A DNA stretch of 19,799 nucleotides from RGIG8306 sp964566025 (GCA_964566025.1 CAZMHF010000032.1:1-19799); one strand, 5' to 3'. Numbered from the stretch's first letter, positions 1-7,135 are shown. A program made the numbers and translations. Notes: generated by a model not told the origin, from the sequence alone.

Positions 1-407
1 AGATACCAATATGATAAAGCAGGATGAAATAACAGGGTGTCTCCCAATCCACCAATTTGACTATTAACACTACTCGAAAATACCTTTTTTAATATCCAAG
101 CAGCCGTTGAAAATGTCACGTAGGGTACGCCGAGCGCCAGCGCTTTTTTAGCCACATTTCTGTGCCAGCTTTCCACACTGTCTACCTTGCTGTACTTCTG
201 ATAAAGGTATCCACTACAAATAAAGAACAGCGGCACATGGAAATAATAAACTGTAGTAATAAACCACTCACATAAACCACTATCTGGCAGGATACTTGCC
301 TTCACCATACTTTGGAAGAAATGCCCCACCACAACCAATATACAGGCGATTATTTTTACATCATCCACCCATTTTTCTCTTGTTCTTGCTGCAATTTGCT
401 TACTCAT
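1..407 (-). CDS. Acyltransferase family 3 (O-acetyltransferase) membrane protein, N-terminal part
   Basis: The gene runs off the left edge, so only about the first 135 codons are seen. It likely moves an acetyl or other acyl group onto a cell-surface sugar in the membrane. A short cytoplasmic N-terminus is followed by a hydrophobic segment with DDVKIIACILVVVGHF (about residues 15-30), which carries the Gly-His pair typical of the Acyl_transf_3 family. A second segment follows with FHVPLFFICSGYLY, the common second-helix pattern of these multi-pass enzymes. The ATG at 407 has an AAGGA ribosome binding site about 8 bases upstream. It lies downstream of a glycosyltransferase on the same strand, which fits polysaccharide decoration. 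The family call rests on the N-terminal helices only. The exact substrate cannot be told. Confidence 0.8.
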   Translation of the reverse strand, partial: MSKQIAARTREKWVDDVKIIACILVVVGHFFQSMVKASILPDSGLCEWFITTVYYFHVPLFFICSGYLYQKYSKVDSVESWHRNVAKKALALGVPYVTFSTAAWILKKVFSSSVNSQIGGLGDTLLFHPALSYWY

Positions 408-786
408 GTTATTTTTCCTTATGCGCTCTACTTTATTTCACTACCTCTGTTCAGATGAAGCACTTCCAATGTATTGTTCATAAACCAGAGTGCTCCATAC
501 AAACGCAGGTAGTGATACTGAAAGTTCTTATGATAATTTCATCTGCTGTTGCTGAACCTAGGTAGCGAGATAAAAACCGCTCTCGCAGCTTCACCCGTTT
601 CTCAAAAAGTGCCGTAAACACGCTATTTTTCAGGCGTTTTCACTATGTACATCTCACTACCTGCGTTCGGTTAGAGGAGATTATTGATAATCAGCATTCT
701 CATGTTATTTTTCCTTAGTTTTATATACTTGGTTTCACTACTGTCGTTTGGTTAGCGAAGATTATTATCATTAGTACTTTCATCTA
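408..786. repeat. Intergenic gap with degenerate repeats and gene-start stubs
   Basis: No full gene is visible in this 379-bp gap. A degenerate motif close to TCACTACCTGCGTT occurs four times: near 437-453, 654-667 and 733-750 on the plus strand, and inverted at 502-515. The copies at 502-515 and 654-667 are a perfect 14-bp inverted repeat. On the minus strand two short reading frames start after purine-rich ribosome binding sites. One starts near 782 and reads MKVLMIIIFAN, stopping after 19 codons. The other starts near 704 and reads MRMLIINNLL and stop. Their first 50 or so bases resemble each other, and MKVLMII is a common start of glycosyltransferases, so these may be decayed gene starts. 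A further frame ends near 430 with LRLYGALWFMNN. None is supported as a working gene. Confidence 0.5.
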
Positions 787-1911
787 TCACTTTTTCCTGT
801 ATAGTTTCATCGTCTCTTCTACAACATCAGCCCAGTTGTAATTTTCGCAGATAAAGTCAGCCGCTTGCTCTTTATATTCAGCAACTTTCTCAGGACAATC
901 ACAAGCATCTTGTAATTTCTCTCTAAGATCATTTACATCAGACTTTTTAAAGGTTAGCGCCTTATCTGCCACAACCTCCGCACATTCTGGCACATCAGAA
1001 ACTATGCAGCAATTGCCATAACTCATTGCTTCCAAAAGACTCAATGGCATACCTTCCAAATCGGATGGCAGGGTGTAAATGTAAGCATTGCTATACAGCT
1101 CATCCAGCATCTGCCCCTGAACGAAGCCAGTAAAGAGGATTCTTTCATCTTCCTTTGCCAGTTTTTTCACCTCATTCATAAAGGATGTCGTATCGCTAGA
1201 ACCACCAGCGATAACCAGCTTTTTATCTGTCTTAACATTTTTAAATGCCTCAATCAGATATCGGATGCCCTTTTCTGGGACAAGTCTGCCTAGAAACAAT
1301 ATATATGAATTCTTTGTTAATCCAAACTTTTCGGTAATCAGGTTCGCTATATGCATCTCTGGTCTATTCACACCATTTGGTATGAACCTTGTTTTCCTAC
1401 CATAAGTATCTTCGAAATAATTTTGAACGCCCTTGCTTAAAACAATAATTTCATCCGCATATTTCACAGCGTTTTTTTCACCTTGGCGAATGAATTTAGA
1501 AGCAAAACCAGATTTCCATTTTTCACGTTGCCAGTCTATCCCATGGATAGTAACCACAACTCTTTTTCCAAATATCTTTGGCAACCACGAGAAAAACGCT
1601 GGTCCCTCAGCGTGGATATGTACCACATCGTATTTCCCAACTGCACTATAGAAAGCTGCAAAAAACGAGGAGCTTACAGCCGCAGCTCCTTTTCTTTTAA
1701 TGGTCGGAACAAACTTCTGGCAGATTCCGTCATATTCTACTTTATCGCCGTACTCTGCACCGTTCATATGATGGCCAGATCTATTGTAGCAAGTAACTCG
1801 ACATCCATCTCGTGCCATTCTGGTGCATAGTTCCTTTACCACAATCTCTATCCCGCCCTCACGGGATAGACGTTTTTGTCCAAACATAGACACTGCAAAT
1901 TTATTTTCCAT
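787..1911 (-). CDS. GT-B glycosyltransferase, family GT4 type
   Basis: A 374-residue cytosolic or membrane-associated sugar transferase, probably for surface polysaccharide assembly. The N-terminal Rossmann half has a Gly-rich acceptor loop (REGGIEIVV). The C-terminal half has the nucleotide-sugar binding pattern GRLVPEKG (about 208-215) and the E-x7-E motif EGMPLSLLE (about 286-294), which bind the donor sugar in GT4 enzymes. The length is normal for the family. I chose the ATG at 1911 because GGAGAG lies about 5 bases upstream. The frame stays open to a TTG at 2001, but that TTG is the -35 box of a good promoter, so the 30 extra codons are very unlikely to be translated. The next gene on the strand is an acyltransferase. 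The donor and acceptor sugars are unknown. Confidence 0.9.
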   Translation of the reverse strand: MENKFAVSMFGQKRLSREGGIEIVVKELCTRMARDGCRVTCYNRSGHHMNGAEYGDKVEYDGICQKFVPTIKRKGAAAVSSSFFAAFYSAVGKYDVVHIHAEGPAFFSWLPKIFGKRVVVTIHGIDWQREKWKSGFASKFIRQGEKNAVKYADEIIVLSKGVQNYFEDTYGRKTRFIPNGVNRPEMHIANLITEKFGLTKNSYILFLGRLVPEKGIRYLIEAFKNVKTDKKLVIAGGSSDTTSFMNEVKKLAKEDERILFTGFVQGQMLDELYSNAYIYTLPSDLEGMPLSLLEAMSYGNCCIVSDVPECAEVVADKALTFKKSDVNDLREKLQDACDCPEKVAEYKEQAADFICENYNWADVVEETMKLYRKK

Positions 1912-1972
1912 AATACTCTCCAACCAATGTCCCCTCATATTTCCTATTTCAAACTGCGATAAACCTTTAATA

Positions 1973-2001
1973 ATTATACCCTTTAGTGCTTTCTTCGTCA
2001 A
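1973..2001 (-). promoter_or_regulatory. Sigma-A type promoter for the glycosyltransferase
   Basis: On the minus strand TTGACG (2001-1996) and TATAAT (1978-1973) are separated by exactly 17 bases. This gives a 5' leader of about 60 bases before the ATG at 1911. It starts a new transcription unit after the terminator of the pilus operon. Confidence 0.8.
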
Positions 2002-2052
2002 TCTCTTTTAACATTTTATTACCCATCTGTAAAGTTGTAAAATAAATCGTCG

Positions 2053-2079
2053 CAAAAAAAGACGTTCCATTTCGGAACG
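2053..2079 (-). terminator. Rho-independent terminator of the pilus operon
   Basis: On the minus strand CGTTCC and GGAACG form a 6-bp stem around a GAAAT loop, followed by TCTTTTTTT. It lies downstream of the FHA gene and just before the glycosyltransferase promoter, so it should end the Tad operon transcript. An upstream arm could compete with the stem (see findings). Confidence 0.8.
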
Positions 2080-2189
2080 CAATCAGTTAAACTTTAAGTT
2101 ATGAAACCAAAAGTGACTGGAGAGCGAACGAAATGGAACAAAAGTGATTAGTTTCCAAGAGTATTGATTGCTGTTATTCTACCCTTTAA

Positions 2190-2342
2190 TTTAACCTCCC
2201 AAGGAAGTCCCCCGCCTCTTAGGCGGTGGGTGGAACTTCCTTGTTTCAGTGGGAGTTCAAGCTCCCACTGAAATAGCAGCGAAGCTGCTGGGAGGGAGGT
2301 CACTAGAAAGTAGCGAAGCGGATTTCGAGTATCCGAATTGAC
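2190..2342 (+). mobile_element. Palindromic repeat element, copy 1 (possible IS200/IS605-derived MITE)
   Basis: About 153 bp, nearly identical to 6298-6446 and, inverted, to 19650-19799. It contains three perfect or near-perfect hairpins: 2203-2240 (GGAAGT/ACTTCC outer stem with a CCGCC/GGCGG inner stem), 2247-2270 (CAGTGGGAG/CTCCCACTG) and 2275-2289 (AGCAGC/GCTGCT). The other end, 2306-2342, carries CGGAT/ATCCG. The left edge follows TTTAA, shared with copy 2. A short segment (about 2294-2305) differs between copies. No transposase is inside. Two conserved ends with a variable middle and hairpin ends suggest a non-autonomous element moved in trans, perhaps by an IS200/IS605 transposase. That family link is an inference. 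It starts about 50 bases after the FHA stop codon and creates a spurious short frame there. Confidence 0.75.
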
Positions 2343-2389
2343 CACCTCAGCCTTCCAAAGATAACTCCCTCCCCCACCAGCATTATAGT

Positions 2390-3478
2390 TCATTTCATCA
2401 AAGAGAATAAGCGAAATCCATATCTCCCTATTTCAATTTTATCATTTTCTTTTAAAGGTATAATACCTTTTCCATTGATGGTATTATCGTTGCATTTTGT
2501 CCCATACTTACTTCCGAGGTCACTAGCAAACACGTTAATTCCATTCGTTTCTAATTTTAAATGCCTTGCTGAAACTTCTTCGTATGGCAGCACGCAATCA
2601 CATTGCTTAGGGTCACTTCCGATATAAAAAGGAAAATGACTAATTCGAATTTTATTTTGTGCACCATTTTCAAATAAAGCAACGAGGTAATGCCCGTTTT
2701 CCACTTCTAACGCATTGATGTTTTTATGTGCTAATTCTTCCTCTTCTTTTGCTCTTTCTATTATGCACTCTTCTTTTCGTTTAGGTTGCGTATACGCTTT
2801 TTTTAATCCTCTTGAAAACAATCCCGCTTTACTTTGTTTTTTATTTTCAACTACTTCTTTTTTTCGGTTTTCATTTTCATTTATCATTTTTTCGACACGC
2901 TCATCATATATCGTTGGTGTCTCACACACCATGGGAAGCCCTGTCGTATAATCAATTCCCATAATCGCAATTAAGCGATTTAAGGTGAAATTGTCTCCCA
3001 AACTTTCTTGATAAGCAGAATACAACAATCCTATTTCTAAATATTTTTCTGAATCCATATAACTTAACATCTTTTCGATAAACAAGCTAAGTGGATGCCG
3101 TTTTTGTTTTTCGGGTGCAAAGGCAAATAGAAATTCAAAGTTATTTGTTGCTAAATCCTTATAAATATATTCTGGAGAAAGCCAAATAAACTCTGTTGAT
3201 AACAAATAGTTTTCACACATATCATATGCTTTTTTTATTGCTTTGATAATTTCCTTGATTTCATTAAGATTGATCTTCTGAATTTCTAAAATCGTTTCTA
3301 ATGTTTCTTTTCCAGCAATATCATAATAAAATAATTGCTTTCCATTTTCTTTTCTTACATTCATTGGCAAAAATCCAGCAGGTCTGTTTTTTGAAACCAT
3401 CTTCACCTGATAACTTTCAATCTCATTATTGATAACGATATAGCATCGATCTTGCTCTCTCTCGTATGCAACATTCAC
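2390..3478 (-). CDS. DUF6382 and FHA domain protein of the Tad locus
   Basis: A 362-residue protein with an N-terminal region of DUF6382 type (about 1-180), a charged linker (about 195-260) and a C-terminal FHA domain (about 265-360). The FHA part shows FYIGSDPKQCDCVLP, then SARHLKLE and DLGSKYGTKCND, which match the conserved Gly, Ser-x-x-His and Gly-Thr residues that bind phosphothreonine. It is probably a cytosolic adaptor that reads a phosphorylated partner during pilus assembly. It is the last gene of the operon. I chose the GTG at 3478 because AAGGAGAGGAGG sits about 9 bases upstream. The earlier ATG at 3508 would place that site inside the coding region and overlap the previous gene. 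No Ser/Thr kinase is in the window. The FHA call is firm; the DUF call comes from memory of the family. Confidence 0.85.
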   Translation of the reverse strand: MNVAYEREQDRCYIVINNEIESYQVKMVSKNRPAGFLPMNVRKENGKQLFYYDIAGKETLETILEIQKINLNEIKEIIKAIKKAYDMCENYLLSTEFIWLSPEYIYKDLATNNFEFLFAFAPEKQKRHPLSLFIEKMLSYMDSEKYLEIGLLYSAYQESLGDNFTLNRLIAIMGIDYTTGLPMVCETPTIYDERVEKMINENENRKKEVVENKKQSKAGLFSRGLKKAYTQPKRKEECIIERAKEEEELAHKNINALEVENGHYLVALFENGAQNKIRISHFPFYIGSDPKQCDCVLPYEEVSARHLKLETNGINVFASDLGSKYGTKCNDNTINGKGIIPLKENDKIEIGRYGFRLFSLMK

Positions 3479-3482
3479 GCTT

Positions 3483-4028
3483 TTACTCCTCCTCTCCTTC
3501 TTTTTCATTCTTAAATACTTTATTTATGCCACGAAATAATCTTAGTTTCTCTTCAGATTCTAAGCATGTTCCCGTTATATGATATCGATAATTAAACGGA
3601 CGAATATGAAATGCTTTAAAAAAGCGCTCGAATACAGCTGCTTTCATTTTTGCTTCCACAAAAATCGTAACCCTTTCATATTTCGCTTCTACTCTGATTT
3701 CTGTCACCGTCAAGGCAAGCAAACCTTCCTTTATTTCATTATACAAATCCTCTTCTATTTCTTTCGCTTCCTTCTCATATGATTTTCCCACTCTCCATAG
3801 CAAGCCCTTTTCTTCCCATTGCCTCCAGTCAATTTCGCCTTCTCCAAGAGAAATATCCTCTACAATATAACGAGCTCCACGTCTTGCACACATAGCTGCA
3901 TCTAATTGAATAACCACGCAATCGTGCAAGATAAAGGTCAATGTAATCATAAAAAAAATCACCATCAAGGTTGTCCACATAACAAAGGTTGTCTCTACGG
4001 TAATGCTTCCTTTCAGCCTCTTTTTCAT
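3483..4028 (-). CDS. TadE-like pseudopilin
   Basis: A 181-residue membrane-anchored minor pilin. The start is MKKRLKGSITVETTFVMW: a short basic leader, Gly7 then Ser8, with Glu12 at +5 after the expected cleavage, followed by one long hydrophobic helix to about residue 34. This is the class used by prepilin peptidases of the Tad/type IV systems. The rest is a charged extracytoplasmic domain with an acidic end (KEGEEE). A GAGGTGG ribosome binding site lies before the ATG at 4028. Its stop is 4 bases before the GTG of the FHA gene, so the two are probably translationally coupled. The processing site is inferred from the motif. Confidence 0.85.
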   Translation of the reverse strand: MKKRLKGSITVETTFVMWTTLMVIFFMITLTFILHDCVVIQLDAAMCARRGARYIVEDISLGEGEIDWRQWEEKGLLWRVGKSYEKEAKEIEEDLYNEIKEGLLALTVTEIRVEAKYERVTIFVEAKMKAAVFERFFKAFHIRPFNYRYHITGTCLESEEKLRLFRGINKVFKNEKEGEEE

Positions 4029-4044
4029 AAAGCCACCTCAATCA

Positions 4045-4467
4045 TTATAAAATCGCCGTACACAAAATGGCTATCAAAATAAATGGCGTAAATGCAATTT
4101 GGCTTTTCATGGTTCCCTTTTTCATCAAGAGCAATATCGCACTATATATTCCACTCACGAATAAACTAATAAATAAAATAGTCAATTGTATTACCCAACC
4201 AAAATACATGCCGATGATGGTAAATAGTAACGCATCACCTAATCCAATCATTTGCCTTGTAGCAAGAGAAAATAAAATTAGAATTCCACCCAATAGCAAT
4301 CCACTTAATAAATTTGAGAATCGTTGAAATAAAATATCTATAAAAACAACAATGGCCATATGGGTGTAGAGCCAACTTTTAGAAAGCGTTTTCGTTTTAA
4401 GATCCTGGCGAATTACCCTTGCCACTATAAGAATCACCACACCATACATCATTGCTTGTTCCATCAT
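4045..4467 (-). CDS. Prepilin peptidase (A24 family), second copy in the operon
   Basis: A 140-residue multi-pass membrane aspartic protease that should remove leader peptides from Flp and TadE-like prepilins on the cytoplasmic side. Two catalytic-type aspartates are visible: Asp22 in RQDLKTKTL and Asp78 in the GLGD motif (75-78). Hydrophobic stretches fill the rest. It lacks the N-terminal methylase domain, as is normal for Tad-type enzymes. The ATG at 4467 has AAGGAG with about 8 bases of spacing. A GTG at 4488 is also in frame, but it precedes that site and would overlap the upstream gene. It lies between two TadE-like genes, while a different A24 enzyme opens the operon. Whether the two divide their substrates is unknown. 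Confidence 0.85.
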   Translation of the reverse strand: MMEQAMMYGVVILIVARVIRQDLKTKTLSKSWLYTHMAIVVFIDILFQRFSNLLSGLLLGGILILFSLATRQMIGLGDALLFTIIGMYFGWVIQLTILFISLFVSGIYSAILLLMKKGTMKSQIAFTPFILIAILCTAIL

Positions 4468-4471
4468 GTAT

Positions 4472-5251
4472 TCACTCCTTTTTCTCACAATAAAAACACT
4501 TACTCATCCCTTTTATCGAATGAAATTCTACTTCCTCTATATACCTCAATAGCACATGACATGTATCACTCATATGATAGCGTTCACCCCGCTGCGTAAC
4601 AAAATAGTTCATGGCACTCGTATCATTGCAAAGCTCACATTCGTAATATCGTGCGCCATCCATATTGCGAATAGATATGATTTCGGTTGGCGATACTTCT
4701 TTTATATCCCGATAAAGCACCGAGCATTTCTGATCAATATGATACACCGACCCATACCTTGTCACAAAAACTGTTCCTTCAAATTGTTCGCTTTCCTCTT
4801 CTTTTGCATAAGAAGAATGAATCACTTCTTCTCCAATCCACACCACTCGCTGCGACTTAACAGTTGTTGGTATTCGAATGGGTATTCCAAAGGGGAAGGG
4901 AATCTTATATAAAAAACTAGCCGAGGCAGCTATCTCCTTCTTTTTATCGTTTTCAATGGTATCTGTCGTACATAAAATAGCGTTTTCTCCCATCGCAAAT
5001 CCACTCGTATTTGTATCGCTTAGCATCGTTTGCATATATAGATTAATAAATACGTCGTTTGTAAGCTCTTTGTCATTCAAAAAACTTTCATAACCTGTTA
5101 ATTGTTCTAGTCCACTATCAAGTATGCTATGAACTTCCATACGAATCCCTACCCATTGAAACAATGATAGAAATGCAATCACGACAAATAAGAACATTGG
5201 CAACACTAACGATGCCTCAAGAACAATGCTGCCTCTTAGTTTTTTCATCAA
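4472..5251 (-). CDS. TadE-like pseudopilin with two tandem His-Cys/Cys-x2-Cys units
   Basis: A 259-residue protein. The N-terminus MMKKLRGSIVLEASLVLP has Gly7-Ser8 and Glu12 at +5, the prepilin pattern, and a hydrophobic helix to about residue 34. Residues 161-209 and 216-256 are two similar units: [VY]FVT..G..YH....C, then 20-30 residues, then C-x2-C. Visible potential metal ligands are His171, Cys176, Cys205, Cys208 and His226, Cys231, Cys252, Cys255. The pattern resembles small Ada-like zinc or metal-binding modules, which is an inference. The protein should sit in the membrane with the Cys units outside. The start is either TTG at 5251 (GGAG spaced 8 bases) or ATG at 5248 (spaced 11). It overlaps the upstream end of the next frame only if that gene used its rejected GTG. 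Confidence 0.8.
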   Translation of the reverse strand: MMKKLRGSIVLEASLVLPMFLFVVIAFLSLFQWVGIRMEVHSILDSGLEQLTGYESFLNDKELTNDVFINLYMQTMLSDTNTSGFAMGENAILCTTDTIENDKKKEIAASASFLYKIPFPFGIPIRIPTTVKSQRVVWIGEEVIHSSYAKEEESEQFEGTVFVTRYGSVYHIDQKCSVLYRDIKEVSPTEIISIRNMDGARYYECELCNDTSAMNYFVTQRGERYHMSDTCHVLLRYIEEVEFHSIKGMSKCFYCEKKE

Positions 5252-5319
5252 TAAACAGACTCCTTTTCTTTTTACTTGGAGAGGTTTTAATCTATATTGG
5301 ACTGCTTATAAATGCATGA

Positions 5320-6969
5320 TTAATAGCTTCTTCCGGTCACATAAACAAATTGATATTTCTTGCTTTTTTGATGTGGTTCTAGTAAAAAGATAAAACGTGA
5401 AAACAAAGGCTTAACTTCAGCAACCAACGACATATTGATCGCATACACCATATTTCTGAAATCGAAGTTTTCATCTTCTCTTCTATAATTCAAGGTGATA
5501 ATGTCCATAATTCGCTTTACTTTTCTACTTCGACTAACAAGCATAAGCTGGATGCGCAAATAGTCTTCATACGACATCCCGCCCTCTTGTGACGTTTTTC
5601 CGCTTTCTTTTGAAAACAAAATCCTAGTCATATCCATCAAGGGAAGCGTCCATGTTTCTTTTGTTTTAATTAGTGGAAGTTTTTTGCCCTCTAGCAAGGC
5701 TCGTACATCCAAAATGGCCTCGCCTTGTGCCCACGCACTCATCATTGTCGCCGCCAGCATTTCACTAAGGCCAGATATCGGTATCCATCCAACAAACAAT
5801 CGCGCATAATTTAATGCTTGAGTTCTTTTTTGTGTATCCGTTAATATATGCATTAGATTATACCCTTGTCGCATAATTAACATCTCACCGAGCACCCATA
5901 ATAAATTGCTTCTATCACCACTAAATCCTCCAACTAGGTATTCTTGTTCATACTGCAATCCTTCTGCCTCTTCATTGCTTGCTTTTACATCCAAAATATT
6001 TTTCATAAAAAGAATTCCATATTCGCCGATAAGCAAATTTGCTTCTGTCCCTTCTAAAAACCCTTTGTTACTCAATTCATTTTTCGTCTCACCTTGTTGC
6101 TTTGAAGGAAAATTATCTAAGTCAACATTCCAGGCGGATAATTTTTCTGGATCTTTAAAAAATAACGGAAAGAGCGTCCATTCAAGTATTTGATCTACCA
6201 ATCCTACATCACTGCTTTCAAACTCTTTTTGTGCTTTATCAATGTCCTCTTGATAATCATCTTCTGATGTAGTTTGCACGCTTTCACTTGAAAGCTTTTT
6301 AACCTCCCAAGGAAGTCCCCCGCCTCTTAGGCGGTGGGTGGAACTTCCTTGTTTCAGTGGGAGTTCAAGCTCCCACTGAAATAGCAGCGAAGCTGCTGGG
6401 AGTTTACGAGAAAGTAGCGAAGCGGATTTCGAGTATCCGAATTGACTAAATGCTACATTTTGCACACTGCCCTCTGGTGCGATTGTAATTTGTGCGGAAC
6501 TCGTTGTTTTCGCTTTCTTTTTTTGATTTTCATTTTGCCAAATTGCGTCATTCACCTCATCTTGCGATTCCTCATACTTCTTAATCTTATCTTTTACGGA
6601 TTCAAATATACCATATTTCATATATTCCAAAATCTCGTATTCTATATAAGCATTATCGTCATCCATCGCATAAATCTCATTGAAAGCTTCCATTTCACTC
6701 TCAACACCTTCTTCTTGCAAAAGCAATGACTCCATCTTTTTTAAATGATCGCGATGAAATAATAAAATCCCATACTTTGACCATAATTCTTTATCGTATG
6801 AAGCAAATAGCGCATCAACGGTTGTGTCCGCAATAATTTGATAGCTCATCTTCTTCGCTCGAAGATATACCGATTCAAGCGTAACAAAAACAAGGGATAA
6901 TAAAATTGGCAATAGGCAAGCCATAAAGATTGTTATGACTCCTCGATAATCAGAATAGGCCCGACATCG
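5320..6969 (-). CDS. DUF5702 protein of the Tad locus, carrying an in-frame repeat insertion
   Basis: A 549-residue protein, anchored by an N-terminal helix (YRGVITIFMACLLPILLSLV, about residues 8-27) with a large domain outside the cell. It is of the DUF5702 type found in Tad loci of Clostridia. Position +5 after the Gly is not Glu, so it may not be cleaved like a pilin. Residues about 175-224 come from the palindromic element at 6298-6446, which is read through without a stop codon. The surrounding sequence is hydrophilic linker (SQDEVNDAIW before, SSESVQTTSEDD after), so the insertion may be tolerated. The ATG at 6969 has GGAG about 7 bases upstream and overlaps the pilin gene by 20 bases. 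The in-frame TTG at 7002 is less likely. Function is unknown. Confidence 0.8.
   Translation of the reverse strand, partial: RCRAYSDYRGVITIFMACLLPILLSLVFVTLESVYLRAKKMSYQIIADTTVDALFASYDKELWSKYGILLFHRDHLKKMESLLLQEEGVESEMEAFNEIYAMDDDNAYIEYEILEYMKYGIFESVKDKIKKYEESQDEVNDAIWQNENQKKKAKTTSSAQITIAPEGSVQNVAFSQFGYSKSASLLSRKLPAASLLFQWELELPLKQGSSTHRLRGGGLPWEVKKLSSESVQTTSEDDYQEDIDKAQKEFESSDVGLVDQILEWTLFPLFFKDPEKLSAWNVDLDNFPSKQQGETKNELSNKGFLEGTEANLLIGEYGILFMKNILDVKASNEEAEGLQYEQEYLVGGFSGDRSNLLWVLGEMLIMRQGYNLMHILTDTQKRTQALNYARLFVGWIPISGLSEMLAATMMSAWAQGEAILDVRALLEGKKLPLIKTKETWTLPLMDMTRILFSKESGKTSQEGGMSYEDYLRIQLMLVSRSRKVKRIMDIITLNYRREDENFDFRNMVYAINMSLVAEVKPLFSRFIFLLEPHQKSKKYQFVYVTGRSY
6298..6446 (+). mobile_element. 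Palindromic repeat element, copy 2, inside the DUF5702 gene
   Basis: About 149 bp in the same orientation as copy 1, identical over the first 100 or so bases and over the last 40. The short middle differs (TTTACG here). All hairpins of copy 1 are present. It lies inside the coding region of the DUF5702 gene and on the minus strand it encodes peptide such as ASLLFQWELELPLKQGSS with no stop. The left edge again follows TTTAA. Confidence 0.8.
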
Positions 6970-7123
6970 CATTGGTAATCTCCACAAATAGTGACTGTAC
7001 AATCTGTTGAATGTTGCTTTTAAAAATCACAACAAGTCCAATCAGAACAACTAAAATTAAGATAACTTCTACAACACCTATTCCATCTTCATTTTTCAAA
7101 AAATCCATTAGTAATCTTCTCAT
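6950..7123 (-). CDS. flp: Flp-type major pilin (class IVb prepilin)
   Basis: A 57-residue prepilin. It begins MRRLLMDFLKNEDG, then IGVVEVILILVVLIGL. Cleavage after Gly14 would leave Ile at +1 and Glu at +5, and the following stretch to about residue 34 is a hydrophobic helix. This is the Flp pattern: tiny, with almost only the helix and a short tail. AAAGGAG lies 6 bases before the ATG at 7123. It starts 13 bases after the tadC stop codon and its end overlaps the DUF5702 start. It should be the main subunit of the pilus made by this operon. The mature pilin would be about 43 residues. It is the only Flp gene visible here. Confidence 0.92.
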   Translation of the reverse strand: MRRLLMDFLKNEDGIGVVEVILILVVLIGLVVIFKSNIQQIVQSLFVEITNAMSGLF

Positions 7124-7135
7124 ACTGTACTCCTT

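Noticed and set aside
296..565. An 89-codon plus-strand frame across the acyltransferase start and the repeat gap
   Set aside because: It runs antisense to the acyltransferase gene and has no ribosome binding site. The part near its end that resembles a glycosyltransferase start (KVLMII) belongs to the inverted repeat.
2190..2342. The hairpin-rich repeats as a CRISPR array or as a simple terminator
   Set aside because: There are only single, distant copies with no spacers between short repeats, and no T-tract follows the stems.
2148..2393. An 81-codon minus-strand frame that overlaps the FHA stop codon (ATGA)
   Set aside because: Most of it is palindromic element copy 1 read as protein, the same peptide as in the DUF5702 insertion. 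The remaining ends are short and low in complexity, and no ribosome binding site is clear. It is probably produced by the insertion.
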